Assembly (NCBI RefSeq): GCF_000192745.1
Contig: NC_015259.1
Span: 186,001 to 250,000 of the forward strand
Source: Polymorphum gilvum SL003B-26A1
GTDB lineage: Bacteria > Pseudomonadota > Alphaproteobacteria > Rhizobiales > Stappiaceae
Reading direction: 5' to 3'
DNA length: 64,000 nucleotides
The notes beneath the pieces were generated by a model. The model was not told where the DNA came from and searched no databases. It saw nothing but the letters and a program-made list of their open reading frames with translations. Made by a program: the position numbers and the translations under genes. This document shows positions 1 through 10,996 of the stretch, one piece after another; the stretch's first letter is position 1; the number at the start of each line of letters is the position of its first letter.

Positions 1-17
1 GTTCCGCCGGGCGTCCC

Positions 18-55
18 GCGCCCGGCCGGCCGGCGGGCGCAACAGTTGATTTTTT
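18..55 (+). terminator. possible terminator of a gene upstream of the window
   Basis: A 7-bp GC stem (GCGCCCG at 18-24 with CGGGCGC at 34-40) is followed ten bases later by a run of six T. The distance between stem and T-run is longer than usual, so this is a weak call. It fits the end of a plus-strand gene lying before the window. Confidence 0.3.
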
Positions 56-194
56 CCGCGGTTTGTGGTTTTGACGACGCTCTGAAACGCGGCCCGATCG
101 GACGGCCGCGACCGCCGGCGGTGTTGGCCGGCGCTTTCGATCGGCGACGACGGGCTGCGGCCGTTAGGTCGCGGATCCCGACGCGGACCAGGAC

Positions 195-1439
195 ATGGCA
201 GTTACGCTCGACATCGCGCGGGGCAATGCGAACGCGCAGACGGTTTCCGGCATCCCGGTAACGGCGCCCGCTCCAGCACCGGCTTCGGCCGCGGACGACA
301 GGCCGACGCTGATCGGTCTGACGCGCGACGAGCTGGCCGACGCCATGGGCGAGATCGGCGTGCCGGAGAAGCAGCGCCGCATGCGCGCTGCCCAGCTGTG
401 GCACTGGCTCTATGTGCGCGGCGTCTCCGACTTCGCGCTGATGACCAACATCGCCAAGGATCTGCGGCAGCAACTCGATGCCCGTTTCACCATCGCCCGG
501 CCGGAGATCGTCTCCGAGCAGATCTCGGTCGACGGCACGCGCAAGTGGCTGTTCCGTTTTCCGCCGCGCGGCGCCGGACGGCCGGTCGAGATCGAGACCG
601 TCTACATTCCCGAGGAAGGCCGCGGCACGCTGTGCGTCTCCTCTCAGGTCGGCTGCACGCTGACCTGCACCTTCTGCCACACCGGCACGCAGAAGCTGGT
701 GCGCAACCTGACCGCCGAGGAGATCCTGTCGCAGATCCTGATGGCGCGCGACCGGCTCGGCGACTTCCCCGACGCGGCCACGCCGCAGGGCGCCGTCGTG
801 CCGAGCGAGGGGCGCCTCGTCTCCAACATCGTCATGATGGGCATGGGCGAGCCGCTGTACAACTTCGAGAACGTGAAGAAGGCGCTGCTGATCGCCTCAG
901 ACGGCGACGGCCTGTCGTTGTCCAAGCGCCGCATCACCCTGTCGACCTCAGGCGTGGTGCCGGAGATCGCGCGCGCCGGCGCGGAGATCGGCTGCATGCT
1001 GGCGATCTCGCTGCATGCGGTCAACGACGACTTGCGCGACGTGCTGGTGCCGATCAACAGGAAGTGGCGGATCAGGGATCTGCTCGACGCCTGCCGGGCC
1101 TATCCGGGCCTGTCCAACGCCAAGCGCATCACCTTCGAATACGTGATGCTGAAGGGCGTCAACGACAGCGATGCCGACGCGCGCGAGCTGGTGCGGCTCC
1201 TGAAGGGGATTCCGGCCAAGATCAACCTGATCCCGTTCAATCCCTGGCCGGGCTCGGACTACGAGTGCTCCGACTGGGAGCGCATCGAGCAGTTTGCCGA
1301 CATCGTCAACCGCGCCGGCTACGCCTCGCCGATCCGCACGCCGCGCGGCCGCGACATCTTCGCCGCCTGCGGGCAGCTCAAGTCGGCGTCCGAGCGGATG
1401 CGCAAGAAGGACCGCGAGGCGGTCGCCGCCGGCGCCTGA
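195..1439 (+). CDS. rlmN: 23S rRNA (adenine(2503)-C(2))-methyltransferase RlmN
   Basis: RlmN is a radical-SAM enzyme that methylates C2 of A2503 in 23S rRNA and A37 of some tRNAs. The 414-residue product carries the 4Fe-4S/SAM motif CTLTCTFC at residues 154-161, the GMGEPLYNF segment, and the C-terminal Cys in DIFAACGQL that serves as the family's methyl-carrier partner. The first 35 residues are Ala/Pro-rich and longer than in E. coli RlmN, so a later start is possible. It stands alone, convergent with the chemoreceptor gene and separated from it by a hairpin terminator. Confidence 0.95.
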   Translation: MAVTLDIARGNANAQTVSGIPVTAPAPAPASAADDRPTLIGLTRDELADAMGEIGVPEKQRRMRAAQLWHWLYVRGVSDFALMTNIAKDLRQQLDARFTIARPEIVSEQISVDGTRKWLFRFPPRGAGRPVEIETVYIPEEGRGTLCVSSQVGCTLTCTFCHTGTQKLVRNLTAEEILSQILMARDRLGDFPDAATPQGAVVPSEGRLVSNIVMMGMGEPLYNFENVKKALLIASDGDGLSLSKRRITLSTSGVVPEIARAGAEIGCMLAISLHAVNDDLRDVLVPINRKWRIRDLLDACRAYPGLSNAKRITFEYVMLKGVNDSDADARELVRLLKGIPAKINLIPFNPWPGSDYECSDWERIEQFADIVNRAGYASPIRTPRGRDIFAACGQLKSASERMRKKDREAVAAGA

Positions 1440-1490
1440 ACGCAAGGTCCGGTCGGGGGAGTTGCTGGGCCGGTGGAGTTGCGGGGAAGG

Positions 1491-1514
1491 GGAAAGGGCC
1501 TATCGGCCCTTTCC
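1491..1514. terminator. bidirectional hairpin between rlmN and the chemoreceptor gene
   Basis: A perfect 10-bp stem (GGAAAGGGCC, loop TATC, GGCCCTTTCC) lies between two convergent genes. Both arms contain a short A/T tract, so it could end transcription from either side. Confidence 0.6.
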
Positions 1515-1545
1515 GTTCACGGCATGCCTCGCACCCGTCGCCGAG

Positions 1546-3597
1546 TCAGGCAGCGGCGACGTCGGCGAGGAAGCGGTCGACGGCCGTGCCGAGCTCCTCG
1601 GTGCGGCGGGCGACGTCGGTCGAGGCGCGTTCGACCTGGCCGGCCGACTCGGTCGTCTCCGACACCGCGCCGCGCACCCCGCCGACATGGCTTGCCACCG
1701 CCTGCGTGCCGGTGGCCGCCTCGGTGACGTTGCGCGAGATCTCGCCGGTCGCCGAGCCCTGTTCCTCGACTGCCGCGGCGATGGCGGCGGTGAAGCCGTT
1801 GACGTCCTCCATGGTGCGGGCGATGCCCTGGATGGCGCCGACCGTGTCGCCGGTCGCCGCCTGGATTGCGGCGATCTGGGCGGCGATCTCGTCGGTCGCC
1901 CGCGCCGTCTGGTTGGCCAGCGACTTGACCTCGGCCGCGACGACGGCGAAACCCTTGCCGTGCTCGCCGGCCCGCGCCGCCTCGATGGTGGCGTTGAGCG
2001 CCAGCAGGTTGGTCTGCTCGGCGATGTCGGAGATCAGGTTGACCACCTCGCCGATCTTGTTGGCGGCGGCGGAAAGGCTGGCGACCTTGTCATTGGTCGC
2101 CCGGGCGTCCTCGGTGGCGCGCGAGACGACCGTGGTGGTCTCCTCGACGCGCCGTCCGATCTCGCCGATCGAAGCGGTCAGTTCCTCCGCCGCGCTGGCG
2201 ACCGTCTGCACGTTGGTCGAGGCCTCCTCGGCGGCGGCCGCCGCGCCGTCGGCCCGGGTCGAGGTCTGGGCGGCGATCGCCGTCAGCGCTCCTGCAGTCG
2301 CGCGCATCTGTTCCATGTTGGCGCCGACCGCGCCGAGCAGTTCCTGCGCCCGGCTGCGGAAACCGGCGATGAGCTCGTCGACGTGCTTCTGACGCGCCGC
2401 CCGGGCGGCCTGCTCGCGATCCTGTTCGGCCTCCAGCCGCAGCCGCTCGATGGCGTTGTCGCGGAACACGGCGACCGCGCGCACCATCTCGCCGATCTCG
2501 CTGCGCCCGTCCGCGCCGGCGAGGTCGACGTCGGTGCGCCCGGCAGCGAGGTCGCGCATGGTCGCTGTGATGGCGCCCACCGGCCCGGTGATCGAGCGCA
2601 CGATCAGCATCGAGAGGATGCCGACGAGGGCCAGCACCGCCAGCGCCACGCCGAGCGCGACATAGAATCCGGTGTCGGCGGCATCGGCGATCGACGCGGC
2701 GAGTTCGGTCAGGTCGGCCGCGACCCTGTCTTCCACCGCCTTGAGGGCGTCGATCCGCTCGCTGGAGCGGGCGAACCAGTCGGCGCCGGTGATGGCAGCC
2801 AGCGACCCGCCCGCGATGCCGGCGTCGGCGAGCGCACGCGCCGCGACCACCTGGCGCGCCGCCGCGCCGTCGAGGGCCCGCTCCAGCAGCGGCCTTTCGG
2901 CCTCCAGGGCGTAGCGGTCGAACAGGGTGAAATACACGTCCTGCATCGCGCCGAGGCGGACGAAGCGCTGATAGGTTTCGGGCGTGAAGGCGCCGGCGGC
3001 GAAGCCCGCCGCACCGGTCGCCCGCTCCAGCCCGGCCCGCTCCTTGCCCTGCAGCAGGGCCGAATAGGCGACGATCTGGCGGACGATGCGACCGTCGTCG
3101 GCCATGCCGTTCATCGATTCGATCATCGCCAGCATCTCGGCGATCAGGCCGCTGTAGAACTCGGCCATGCCGGTCGCGTCGAGGCGCAGCGTGTCGATCT
3201 TCGCGCGGACGTCGTCCAGCTGAACGAGCCTGTCGCGCACCGCGGCGGCGTGCCGGCCGAAGGCGCCGCCGATCGCGTCGATCTCAGCGCGCGCGCGATA
3301 GTGCTCGCGCGCGCCGTCGGTCAGCCGGCGCTGCTCGGCCAGCATCGCGGCGAAGCGGTCGCCGCCGTTCGAGCCGAGGAAGCCGGCCGAGGCGCCGCGC
3401 TCCCTCTGCAATTCGTGCACGAGCCCGCTGATCGCGGGCGCCGCCGAGGAGATTCCCGCGACGTGCCGGGCAGCGGTGGCGATGACGTAGCGGTCGACCA
3501 GGGCGACGCCGGCGAAATAGGTCAGCGCCAGCATTGGCAGGATGCCGATCGCGACGATGCGTGTTCTGATCTTCAGACTGGAGACAAAGGTTCTCAT
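1546..3597 (-). CDS. methyl-accepting chemotaxis protein with nitrate/nitrite-sensing-like (NIT) domain
   Basis: This is a membrane chemoreceptor that would signal to CheA/CheW. An N-terminal membrane segment (about residues 10-35) precedes a helical sensor region with the [13 protein letters not shown] motif typical of the NIT domain. A second membrane segment (about 310-335) leads to HAMP, then the cytoplasmic signalling domain with the conserved hairpin around [21 protein letters not shown] chose the ATG at 3597 because GGGGGAA lies just upstream; an ATG 18 bases earlier is possible. No che genes are nearby, so it is an orphan receptor. The ligand is unknown; NIT domains often bind nitrate or nitrite. 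Confidence 0.92.
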   Translation of the reverse strand: MRTFVSSLKIRTRIVAIGILPMLALTYFAGVALVDRYVIATAARHVAGISSAAPAISGLVHELQRERGASAGFLGSNGGDRFAAMLAEQRRLTDGAREHYRARAEIDAIGGAFGRHAAAVRDRLVQLDDVRAKIDTLRLDATGMAEFYSGLIAEMLAMIESMNGMADDGRIVRQIVAYSALLQGKERAGLERATGAAGFAAGAFTPETYQRFVRLGAMQDVYFTLFDRYALEAERPLLERALDGAAARQVVAARALADAGIAGGSLAAITGADWFARSSERIDALKAVEDRVAADLTELAASIADAADTGFYVALGVALAVLALVGILSMLIVRSITGPVGAITATMRDLAAGRTDVDLAGADGRSEIGEMVRAVAVFRDNAIERLRLEAEQDREQAARAARQKHVDELIAGFRSRAQELLGAVGANMEQMRATAGALTAIAAQTSTRADGAAAAAEEASTNVQTVASAAEELTASIGEIGRRVEETTTVVSRATEDARATNDKVASLSAAANKIGEVVNLISDIAEQTNLLALNATIEAARAGEHGKGFAVVAAEVKSLANQTARATDEIAAQIAAIQAATGDTVGAIQGIARTMEDVNGFTAAIAAAVEEQGSATGEISRNVTEAATGTQAVASHVGGVRGAVSETTESAGQVERASTDVARRTEELGTAVDRFLADVAAA

Positions 3598-3915
3598 GGC
3601 GGTTCCCCCGGACATGGCCGATTCGTTCGGTCTGTCACGTCAGGGTTCTGTAAAAATGCCTAATAATTAGTATCAATGTTTAATTGTTAGGCAGAAGAGA
3701 TCTTGTGCAGGAATAATTATATTTTACATGTATTATTATATCTAAAATAGATAATTGCCGGAAGCCAACGGTTACTGAAGGAATTGTTGCCGACGGCAGA
3801 AAGGCCATCCGTTTGATGCCGCTGCGGCAGAATGCGGTTGGCTTTTCGGCCGCAGCGGCGGTCGAGGCCGCCCCGAAGGGCAGCCTCGCCGGTGTGCGGC
3901 CTGTCGGGATGCGCT
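3598..3915. other. intergenic region with an AT-rich island
   Basis: This gap separates the chemoreceptor start from the 3' end of the molybdenum hydroxylase gene. Bases about 3655-3765 are strikingly AT-rich for this genome and probably hold the minus-strand chemoreceptor promoter (a TATAAT-like hexamer is present). Near the hydroxylase end, 3864-3887 form a stem with a UUCG-type loop when read on the minus strand. It has no U-run and is at best a weak terminator. Confidence 0.4.
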
Positions 3916-6105
3916 TCAGGCCAGGCCGTGCTTCGACAGCGGCAGGACCGTGACCCATTCGCCGGTCGCCGCCGCGATGGCGTTGGCGACGGCCGGACCG
4001 ATCGGCGGCGTGCCGGGCTCGCCGATGCCGGTCGGCGCCATGGCCGAGGGCACGACATGCACCTCGATCCTGGGCATGTCGGTCAGCCGCAGCGGCAGGT
4101 AGGTGTCGAAATTCGCCTGGTCGACGATGCCGTCGGTCAGGGTGATCTCGTTCCTGAGCACCGCGCCGAGGCCGTAGCCGATGGCGCCCTCGACCTGGGC
4201 GGCGATGACGTCCGGATTGACCGGCAGGCCGCAGTCGACGGCGACGACGACCTTCTCCACCTTCACCGTGCCGTCGGCGCGCAGCGAGATCTCGGCGACT
4301 TCCGCCACGCAGGAGTTGAACGAGGTGTGCACGGCGATGCCGCGATGGCGCCCCTCCGGCACCGGCGTGCCCCAGCCGGCCTTGTCGGCGGCGAGCCTGA
4401 GCACGGCGAGTTTGCGCGGATCGTCCTTCAGCAGCTTCTCGCGGAAGGCGACCGGATCCTCGCCGGTCTCGCGCGCGAGGCGGTCGATCATGGTCTCCAT
4501 CACGTAGGCGGTATGGGTGTGGCCGACCGAGCGCCACCACAGCACCGGCACCGCCGTCCTGGCGTTGTGAACCTCCACCTTCATCGCCGGCAGGGCATAG
4601 GTCGTGCCGTGCACGCCCTCGACGGTCGTGTCGTCGATGCCGTTCTTGACCACGAAGCTCTCGAACGGCGTGCCGATCATGATCGACTTGGCGGCGACGC
4701 GGTGGTGCCAGCCGAGGATCCGGCCTTCCGCGTCCAGGCCGACGCGCACCTTGTGGGCGACCATGGGCCGGTAGTAGCCGCCGCGGATGTCGTCCTCGCG
4801 GGTCCACACCACCTTGATCGGCTGCGGCGCATGGCCGGCGTCGTGGCGGGCCCGCGCGATCTGCGCGGCCTCGGCGAAATAGTGGCTGTCGGGCTGGGCG
4901 CGCCGGCCGAACGAGCCGCCGGCCCAGGTGGTGTCGATCGCCACCTTGTCGGGGGTCAGGCCGAGCACGGCGGCGGCGACCGTCTGATCGATGCCCTGGA
5001 ACTGCGACCCTGTGTGGAACCGCGCCGTCTCGCCGTCGAAGAGGACGGTGATGTCCAGCGGTTCCATCGGCGCGTGGGCGAGGAAGGGGAAGCTGTAGTC
5101 GACCTCGACCACCTTCGCTGCTGCGGCGATTGCCGCCTCCGCGTCGCCCTCGTCCGCGGCGACCAGGCCGGGCTGGGCCGTCAGGTCTGAAAGTTCCGCC
5201 AGCATGGCGTCGCTGGAGCGCGTTTCGGCCGCGCTGTCGTCCCAGGTCACCTCGAGGAGGTCGCGCGCCCTGATTGCCGGCCAGGTCGAGGTGGCGAGTA
5301 CCGCGACGCCACTCGGCAGCGCGACGACGTCGACGACGCCGGCGACAGCGCGCGTTGCCGTGTCGTCGACCCGCGCCACGGTGGCGCCGAAGCGCGGCGG
5401 GCGCGCCAGCACCGCGACCAGCATGCCGTCGGCCTGATGGTCGATGCCGAAGGCGCCGGGCGCGCCGACCGTCTTCATCCGCGTGTCGAGGCGCGGGAAG
5501 CGCTTGCCGATATAGACCCACTGCTCGGGTGTCTTCAGCATCGGCTCGGCCGGCACATCCTCCTGCGCGGCCGCCCCGGCGAGGTCGCCGAAGGTCGCCG
5601 AGCGGCCCGAGCCATACGACACGACGCCGCCGGAGACCGCGATCTCGTCAGCGGGAACGCCCCACTGGCGGGCGGCGGCGGCAACCAGCATGGCGCGTGC
5701 GGCCGCGCCGGCGGCGCGGTACTGCAGGAACGAGTTGGCGATGGCGGTCGAACCGCCGGTGCCCTGCACGCCGAAGAACAGGTTCTTGTAGAGTTCACCG
5801 TCGGCCGGCGCGAAGGCGACGGTGACCTGCTCCCAGGCGGCGTCGAGTTCGTCGGCGACCAGGGTGGCAAGGCCGGTGGCCACGCCCTGGCCCTTGTCGA
5901 GATGCTTGGACAGCACCACCACCGTGCCGTCGGTGCGGATGTGGACGAAGGGCTGGGCGAAGGTGCCCTCGGCCGCCCGGGCGGGCGCCGCGCCGGGCAG
6001 CCGCAGGGCGAGCAGCAGGCCGCCGGCAGCTCCGGCGGAGAGCTTCAGGAAGGTGCGCCGGCTCGGCGCGACGGCCGCGAGCGGCCGGTCGAGAAGATGC
6101 AGCAT
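3916..6105 (-). CDS. molybdopterin-binding subunit of a xanthine dehydrogenase-family oxidoreductase (IorB-like)
   Basis: This is the large catalytic subunit of a two-subunit molybdenum hydroxylase of the isoquinoline 1-oxidoreductase/aldehyde dehydrogenase type. The N-terminus has a Tat signal ([15 protein letters not shown], near residue 17), so the mature enzyme is probably periplasmic. Molybdopterin-contact motifs GGSFGRR and the late [17 protein letters not shown], whose Glu is the catalytic residue of the family, are present. The 729-residue length is normal. The stop of the 2Fe-2S subunit lies three bases upstream, so the two are cotranscribed. No FAD subunit is encoded nearby, so electrons probably pass to a cytochrome. 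The substrate cannot be told from sequence. Confidence 0.9.
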   Translation of the reverse strand: MLHLLDRPLAAVAPSRRTFLKLSAGAAGGLLLALRLPGAAPARAAEGTFAQPFVHIRTDGTVVVLSKHLDKGQGVATGLATLVADELDAAWEQVTVAFAPADGELYKNLFFGVQGTGGSTAIANSFLQYRAAGAAARAMLVAAAARQWGVPADEIAVSGGVVSYGSGRSATFGDLAGAAAQEDVPAEPMLKTPEQWVYIGKRFPRLDTRMKTVGAPGAFGIDHQADGMLVAVLARPPRFGATVARVDDTATRAVAGVVDVVALPSGVAVLATSTWPAIRARDLLEVTWDDSAAETRSSDAMLAELSDLTAQPGLVAADEGDAEAAIAAAAKVVEVDYSFPFLAHAPMEPLDITVLFDGETARFHTGSQFQGIDQTVAAAVLGLTPDKVAIDTTWAGGSFGRRAQPDSHYFAEAAQIARARHDAGHAPQPIKVVWTREDDIRGGYYRPMVAHKVRVGLDAEGRILGWHHRVAAKSIMIGTPFESFVVKNGIDDTTVEGVHGTTYALPAMKVEVHNARTAVPVLWWRSVGHTHTAYVMETMIDRLARETGEDPVAFREKLLKDDPRKLAVLRLAADKAGWGTPVPEGRHRGIAVHTSFNSCVAEVAEISLRADGTVKVEKVVVAVDCGLPVNPDVIAAQVEGAIGYGLGAVLRNEITLTDGIVDQANFDTYLPLRLTDMPRIEVHVVPSAMAPTGIGEPGTPPIGPAVANAIAAATGEWVTVLPLSKHGLA

Positions 6106-6108
6106 GGC

Positions 6109-6570
6109 TCAGCCCTCCAGTTTTTGGGCCGCGACATGGATCGCGGAGCGGATGCGGGCATAGGTCGCGCAGCGGCAGACGTTGCCGTCCATCGCCGCGT
6201 CGATGTCCTCGTCGGTCGGCTTCGGCGTCTCGGCCAGCAGCGCAGCGGCGGCCATGATCTGGCCGGACTGGCAGTAGCCGCACTGCGGCACGTCGAGTTC
6301 GCTCCAGGCGGCGCGAACGGCCTCGGCGGCCGTGCCGGCGAGGCCTTCGATGGTGGTGACGCTGGCGCCGTAGACATCGGACAGGGCGGTCTGGCAGGAG
6401 CGGATCGGCAGTCCGTCGATATGCACGGTGCAGGCGCCGCACTGCGCGATGCCGCAGCCGTATTTGGTGCCGGTCAGGCCCAGTTCGTCGCGCAGGACCC
6501 ACAACAGGGGCGTGTCGGGATCGGCGTCGACAGTCCGTTGCGCGCCGTTGATGGTGAGAGTGACGGGCAT
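6109..6570 (-). CDS. (2Fe-2S)-binding subunit of molybdenum hydroxylase (IorA-like)
   Basis: This small electron-transfer subunit pairs with the molybdopterin subunit encoded next to it. It shows the plant-type ferredoxin cluster motif [12 protein letters not shown] with a further Cys in IRSC, and the second cluster motif CGYCQSGQ...CRC in a helical domain. Its 153 residues are typical for IorA/CoxS-type proteins. It is the first gene of the operon and is divergent from the TetR gene. The intervening 130 bases hold two palindromes likely to be regulator sites. Confidence 0.92.
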   Translation of the reverse strand: MPVTLTINGAQRTVDADPDTPLLWVLRDELGLTGTKYGCGIAQCGACTVHIDGLPIRSCQTALSDVYGASVTTIEGLAGTAAEAVRAAWSELDVPQCGYCQSGQIMAAAALLAETPKPTDEDIDAAMDGNVCRCATYARIRSAIHVAAQKLEG

Positions 6571-6613
6571 GGTCGGAAATCCTCCCGTGGCTGGTGGGGA
6601 TTGGCTTCGAGGA

Positions 6614-6673
6614 GTAAACTACACGGTGCAGTTTACTTCGATTTCCGCAAGTCTGTAAACTCCCTGGTTTACA
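6614..6673. promoter_or_regulatory. two palindromes between the IorAB operon and its divergent TetR gene
   Basis: The first site reads GTAAACT-N9-AGTTTAC (6614-6636), and the second reads TGTAAAC-N6-GTTTACA (6654-6673). Both share the half-site GTAAAC/GTTTAC and lie in the divergent promoter region. They are the natural operator candidates for the adjacent TetR protein acting on itself and on the hydroxylase operon. Confidence 0.65.
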
Positions 6674-6702
6674 TAGGGCGATGTTTCTGGGATCAAGGAT
6701 TT

Positions 6703-7332
6703 ATGAGCGGCGACCAGGCGCAGTCGGTCAGCGACCGCAAGCGCAAGCAGATCATCGAGGCGGCGATCGCCGAATTCCAGCAGCGCGGCTTCGCCGGCGC
6801 CAGCATGGACCGCATCTCGGAGCGCGCCGGCGTCTCGAAGCGGACGGTCTACAATCACTTCGACAGCAAGGAAGCGCTGTTCCGCGCCATCGCCGACTGC
6901 CTGGCCGAGCGGATGAGTTCGGTCTGCGACATGCGCTACGGGTCGGGCGAACCGGTCGCCGCACAGCTGGCGCGGCTCGGCTGGGCCGAGGGCGCGCTGC
7001 TGATCGATCCCTGCTTCATGCGCATGGCGCGCATGCTGATGGGCGAGGCGATCCGCGATCCGCACCTGGCCACCGCGATGGCGGCCAAGGTCGACAAGAT
7101 GTGCGTGTTCGAGGGTTTCATGCGCGCGGCCTTCGCCGACGGCGCGCTGGCAAACGGCGAGCCCGACATCGCCGCGGCCCAGTTCCTCGGCCTGATCAAG
7201 GCGCGCGGCTTCTTTCCCCAGCTGATGGGCGGCGCCCTGTGCGCGCGCGCCGAGATGGACGCCATCATCGCCGACGCCGTGGCCCTGATCCTGCGCGCCT
7301 ACGGGCCGCGGCCGTCGCGCGTGGACGGCTGA
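6703..7332 (+). CDS. TetR/AcrR family transcriptional regulator
   Basis: This 209-residue protein has an N-terminal TetR helix-turn-helix at about residues 12-55 (AAIAEFQQRGFAGASMDRISERAGVSKRTVYNHFDSKEALF). Its C-terminal ligand domain resembles the AefR type (segment QFLGLIKARGFFPQLM). I chose the ATG at 6703 because it begins just before the HTH; longer readings run back through the operator region. It is divergent from the molybdenum hydroxylase genes and is probably their repressor, binding the two palindromes upstream. The inducer is unknown. Confidence 0.9.
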   Translation: MSGDQAQSVSDRKRKQIIEAAIAEFQQRGFAGASMDRISERAGVSKRTVYNHFDSKEALFRAIADCLAERMSSVCDMRYGSGEPVAAQLARLGWAEGALLIDPCFMRMARMLMGEAIRDPHLATAMAAKVDKMCVFEGFMRAAFADGALANGEPDIAAAQFLGLIKARGFFPQLMGGALCARAEMDAIIADAVALILRAYGPRPSRVDG

Positions 7333-7356
7333 CGACAGCCACCCCGTGCAAGCACG

Positions 7357-7382
7357 AAGGGCCGCCCGGTCGGGCGGCCCTT
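7357..7382. terminator. bidirectional terminator between tetR and sdhB
   Basis: A perfect 12-bp stem (AAGGGCCGCCCG, two-base loop, CGGGCGGCCCTT) sits between two convergent genes. Confidence 0.7.
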
Positions 7383-7408
7383 GACGTCTCCGGTTTGGCC
7401 GCGGGCGG

Positions 7409-8191
7409 TCACACCCGGCGTTCGACCATCATCTTCTTGATCTCGGCGATCGCCTTGGCCGGGTTGAGGCCCTTGGGGCAGGCCTGCGAGCAGTTCATGA
7501 TGGTGTGGCAGCGGTAGAGACGGAACGGATCCTCGAGGTTGTCGAGCCGTTCGCCGGTCGCCTCGTCGCGGCTGTCGATCAGCCAGCGGTAGGCCTGCAG
7601 CAGGATCGCGGGCCCGAGGTAGCGGTCGCCGTTCCACCAGTAGCTCGGGCACGAGGTCGAGCAGCAGGCGCACAGGATGCATTCGTAGAGGCCGTCCAGC
7701 TTGGCGCGGTCCTCTTGGCTCTGGCGCCATTCCTTCTCCGGCGCCGGCGAAACCGTCTGCAGCCAGGGCTCGATCGAGCGGTGCTGGGCGTAGAAGCGGG
7801 TCAGGTCCGGCACCAGGTCCTTGACCACCGGCATGTGCGGCAGCGGATAGATCTTGACCACCGCGCCGGCGACTTCGTCCATGCCCTTGGTGCAGGCGAG
7901 CGTGTTGGTGCCGTCGATGTTCATCGCGCAGGAGCCGCAGATGCCCTCGCGACACGAGCGGCGGAAGGTGAGCGTCGGGTCGATCTTGTTCTTGATGTAG
8001 ATCAGCCCGTCGAGCACCATCGGGCCGCAGTCGTCGACGTCGACGTAATAGGTGTCGACGCGCGGGTTGCGGCCGTCGTCCGGATTCCAGCGGTAGATGC
8101 GGTATTCCCGCAGGTTTTTGGCGCCCGCCGGCTTGTCCCAGACCTTCCCCTCGGTCACCTTGGAATTCTTGGGAAGCGTCAGCTGAACCAT
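7409..8191 (-). CDS. sdhB: succinate dehydrogenase iron-sulfur subunit SdhB
   Basis: SdhB carries electrons from the flavoprotein SdhA to ubiquinone in complex II of the cytoplasmic membrane. The 260-residue protein shows the 2Fe-2S motif CREGICGSC...C, then the 4Fe-4S and 3Fe-4S cysteines in [16 protein letters not shown] and [14 protein letters not shown]. It is the last gene of sdhCDAB, 106 bases after sdhA. A strong hairpin terminator follows. Confidence 0.97.
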   Translation of the reverse strand: MVQLTLPKNSKVTEGKVWDKPAGAKNLREYRIYRWNPDDGRNPRVDTYYVDVDDCGPMVLDGLIYIKNKIDPTLTFRRSCREGICGSCAMNIDGTNTLACTKGMDEVAGAVVKIYPLPHMPVVKDLVPDLTRFYAQHRSIEPWLQTVSPAPEKEWRQSQEDRAKLDGLYECILCACCSTSCPSYWWNGDRYLGPAILLQAYRWLIDSRDEATGERLDNLEDPFRLYRCHTIMNCSQACPKGLNPAKAIAEIKKMMVERRV

Positions 8192-8297
8192 TTCTCGTCG
8201 CTCCGCGTGTTGGGCCCTCGATGTCGCGTCCGGGCCGTCCCGTGGCGGCGGTCGGGCAGGGGGCCCGATCGCCGCGGTGTCCTTCGTTGCGGCGGCG

Positions 8298-10124
8298 TCA
8301 GTAGACGCGCGCCTTGGGGGCGATCTTCTTCGGGTCGATGCCGCCCTGCTCGTAGGGCGTCAGCGGCTCGGTGATCACCGGACGGTAGTCGAGCGTGACC
8401 TCGCCGGCCTCGCTCACCCGCGCGAGCGTGTGCTTGCGCCAGTTCTCGTCGTCGCGGCCGCCGAGCGGGCCGTCCTTGTAGTCTTCGCGCGCATGCGCGC
8501 CGCGGCTTTCCTTCCGCGCTTCGGCGCCGTAGACCGTGGTGATGGCGTTGGCCATCAGGTTCTCCAGCTCCAGCGTCTCGACCAGATCGGAGTTCCAGAT
8601 CATCGAGCGGTCGGTGACCTTGAGGTCCTTCAGTTCGCCCCAGATCTGCGACAGCCGCCGGCAGCCCTGCTCCAGGCTCTCCTGGGTGCGGAACACCGCG
8701 GCGTCCTCCTGCATGGCGCGCTGCATCTTGTCGCGCAGGTCGGCGGTCGGGATCGCGCCGGAGGCGTGCCGCAGGCGGTCGAAGCGGTCCATGATCTTCT
8801 CGCAGGAGGCCGCGTTCGGGGTCGGGATCGCCTCCTTGGGGTCGACCACCTGGCCGGCGCGGATGGCTGCGGCGCGGCCGAACACCACCAGGTCGGTCAG
8901 CGAGTTGGAGCCGAGCCGGTTGGCGCCGTGGACCGAAGCGCAGCCGGCCTCGCCGACGGCCATCAGGCCGGGCTGGATGCGGTTCGGATTGGTGCCGTCG
9001 GCGTTCAGCACCTCGCCCCAGTAGTTGGTCGGGATGCCGCCCATGTTGTAGTGCACGGTCGGCAGCACCGGGATCGGCTCCTTGGTGACGTCGACGCCGG
9101 CGAAGATCTTGGCCGATTCGGAGATGCCCGGAAGGCGTTCGGCCAGCAGCGCCGGATCGAGGTGATCCAGGTGCAGGAAGATGTGGTCCTTGTTCTTGCC
9201 GACGCCGCGGCCCTCGCGGATCTCCAGCGTCATGCAGCGCGACACGACGTCGCGCGAGGCGAGGTCCTTGGCCGAGGGTGCATAGCGCTCCATGAAGCGC
9301 TCGCCTTCGGAATTGACCAGATAGCCGCCCTCGCCGCGGGCGCCCTCGGTGATCAGGCAGCCCGAGCCGTAGATGCCGGTCGGGTGGAACTGCACGAATT
9401 CCATGTCCTGCAGCGGCAGCCCGGCGCGCGCCACCATGCCGCCGCCGTCGCCGGTGCAGGTATGTGCCGAGGTGCAGGAGAAATAGGCGCGGCCATAGCC
9501 GCCGGTCGCCAGCACGACCATCTTGGCCGCGAAGCGGTGGATGGTACCGTCGTCGAGGTTCCAGGCGATCACGCCCTGGCACACGCCGTCCTCTGACATG
9601 ATCAGGTCGAGGGCGAAATACTCGATGTAGAACTCGGCGTTGTGCTTGAGCGACTGGCCGTAGAGCGTGTGCAGGATGGCGTGGCCGGTGCGGTCGGCTG
9701 CGGCGCAGGTGCGCTGCACCGGCGGACCGTCGCCGAAGTTCTGCATGTGGCCGCCGAACGGGCGCTGATAGATCTTGCCTTCCTCGTTGCGCGAGAACGG
9801 CACGCCGTAGTGCTCCAGTTCGTACACCGCCTTCGGCGCCTCGCGGGCGAGGTACTCCATGGCGTCGGTGTCGCCGAGCCAGTCGGAGCCCTTGACTGTG
9901 TCGTACATGTGCCACTGCCAGCTGTCCGGCGTCATGTTGACCAGCGAGGCGGCGATGCCGCCCTGGGCGGCGACGGTGTGCGAGCGGGTCGGGAACACCT
10001 TGGTGATGCAGGCGGTCCGCAGGCCCTGTTCGGCCATGCCGAGCGTGGCGCGCAGGCCCGCGCCGCCGGCGCCGACCACCACCACGTCGTGGCTGTGGTC
10101 GATGAATTCGTACATCTTGGCCAT
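8298..10124 (-). CDS. sdhA: succinate dehydrogenase flavoprotein subunit SdhA
   Basis: SdhA oxidises succinate to fumarate and holds covalent FAD. The 608-residue product has the dinucleotide-binding GAGGAGLRA motif (about residues 18-26) and the FAD-linking His in SHTVAAQGG (His49). It also has the [21 protein letters not shown] substrate loop and the late Arg/His active-site region. The length is normal. It lies five bases after sdhD within sdhCDAB. Confidence 0.97.
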   Translation of the reverse strand: MAKMYEFIDHSHDVVVVGAGGAGLRATLGMAEQGLRTACITKVFPTRSHTVAAQGGIAASLVNMTPDSWQWHMYDTVKGSDWLGDTDAMEYLAREAPKAVYELEHYGVPFSRNEEGKIYQRPFGGHMQNFGDGPPVQRTCAAADRTGHAILHTLYGQSLKHNAEFYIEYFALDLIMSEDGVCQGVIAWNLDDGTIHRFAAKMVVLATGGYGRAYFSCTSAHTCTGDGGGMVARAGLPLQDMEFVQFHPTGIYGSGCLITEGARGEGGYLVNSEGERFMERYAPSAKDLASRDVVSRCMTLEIREGRGVGKNKDHIFLHLDHLDPALLAERLPGISESAKIFAGVDVTKEPIPVLPTVHYNMGGIPTNYWGEVLNADGTNPNRIQPGLMAVGEAGCASVHGANRLGSNSLTDLVVFGRAAAIRAGQVVDPKEAIPTPNAASCEKIMDRFDRLRHASGAIPTADLRDKMQRAMQEDAAVFRTQESLEQGCRRLSQIWGELKDLKVTDRSMIWNSDLVETLELENLMANAITTVYGAEARKESRGAHAREDYKDGPLGGRDDENWRKHTLARVSEAGEVTLDYRPVITEPLTPYEQGGIDPKKIAPKARVY

Positions 10125-10129
10125 CTGGG

Positions 10130-10513
10130 TCAGCCTCCGAAGCCGAGCTTGAGCACTGCGAACACCGAGCCGAGGCCGATGAAGGCGCAGAAGAAGGTAT
10201 TGGCCATCAGGGCCAGGAACTTGACGCCGTCGCCGTGGACGTAGTCCTCGATGATCACCTGCATGCCGAGCTTCATGTGATAGACGCCCGAGGCGATCAC
10301 CAGCAGCATCAGGATCGCGACGATCGGGTTGCCGAGGCAGGTCCGAACCTCGTCGTAGCCGGCGCCCTGCAGGGAGATCAGCGTGATGACGAAGAAGGAG
10401 ATCAGGAACACATTGGCCACGGCGGTGACGCGCTGGCGCCAGAAGTGCTCTGTGCCGTCCTTGGCCGAGCCGAGGCCGCGGACCTTGGCGAGGGGGGTGC
10501 GCATGTCGGTCAT
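10130..10513 (-). CDS. sdhD: succinate dehydrogenase membrane anchor subunit SdhD
   Basis: SdhD is a three-helix membrane anchor that, with SdhC, holds haem b and the quinone site of complex II. The 127-residue protein has membrane segments at about 35-55, 65-90 and 100-125, and the haem-ligand region [17 protein letters not shown]. The start at 10513 is preceded by AAGGAGG at good spacing. It is the second gene of sdhCDAB. Confidence 0.93.
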   Translation of the reverse strand: MTDMRTPLAKVRGLGSAKDGTEHFWRQRVTAVANVFLISFFVITLISLQGAGYDEVRTCLGNPIVAILMLLVIASGVYHMKLGMQVIIEDYVHGDGVKFLALMANTFFCAFIGLGSVFAVLKLGFGG

Positions 10514-10524
10514 GTCGGCCTCCT

Positions 10525-10923
10525 TCAGCGAACCATGTAGCCGACGATCCACAGCAGGATCGTCACGGCGACGGAACCGATGATCGTGGCGCGGGCGAGC
10601 CACTCGCGCGCCTCGCGGCCGAAGCCGGCGCCCATGTCCCAGATGAAGTGGCGGATGCCGCCGAGCATGTGGTGCACCAGCGCCCAGGTGAAGCCGAACA
10701 GCACCAGGCGGCCGAGGATCGAGCCGTAGATCCCGTTGACGAAGTCGAAGTAGGCCGGCCCTGCGGCGGCGGCAATCAGCCACCAGGCGAGGAGAAGGGT
10801 GCCGAAATAAAGCGCCGCCCCGGTGATCCGGTGCAGGATCGACATCACCATCGTCAGGATCGGCTTGTAGATCTGCAGATGGGGCGACAGAGGGCGGTTG
10901 CCCTGCCTATCGACGTGCGACAT
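10525..10923 (-). CDS. sdhC: succinate dehydrogenase cytochrome b556 subunit SdhC
   Basis: SdhC is the first gene of the complex II operon and encodes the other haem b anchor. The 132-residue protein begins with the family signature [26 protein letters not shown]. It has three membrane helices and the haem-ligand region [18 protein letters not shown] sigma-70-like promoter and a perfect palindrome lie upstream. Confidence 0.95.
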   Translation of the reverse strand: MSHVDRQGNRPLSPHLQIYKPILTMVMSILHRITGAALYFGTLLLAWWLIAAAAGPAYFDFVNGIYGSILGRLVLFGFTWALVHHMLGGIRHFIWDMGAGFGREAREWLARATIIGSVAVTILLWIVGYMVR

Positions 10924-10953
10924 GGATTTTCTCTCCCGTCCGACGCACCGTTA

Positions 10954-10969
10954 ACGCTTACGTAAGCGT
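10954..10969. promoter_or_regulatory. perfect 16-bp palindrome in the sdhC leader
   Basis: ACGCTTACGTAAGCGT is an exact palindrome, about 20-35 bases after the predicted sdhC transcription start and 31 bases before the ATG. It looks like an operator for a dimeric repressor. The regulator is not identifiable from this window. Confidence 0.5.
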
Positions 10970-10996
10970 AAGTAGACCGGCGCGTTGTCTGAGAGC

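Noticed and set aside
1294-3663. 789-codon plus-strand open frame opposite the chemoreceptor gene
   Set aside because: It is the antisense shadow of a well-supported chemoreceptor. The product is Arg/Gly/Asp-rich with no family resemblance, as expected from GC-rich third positions.
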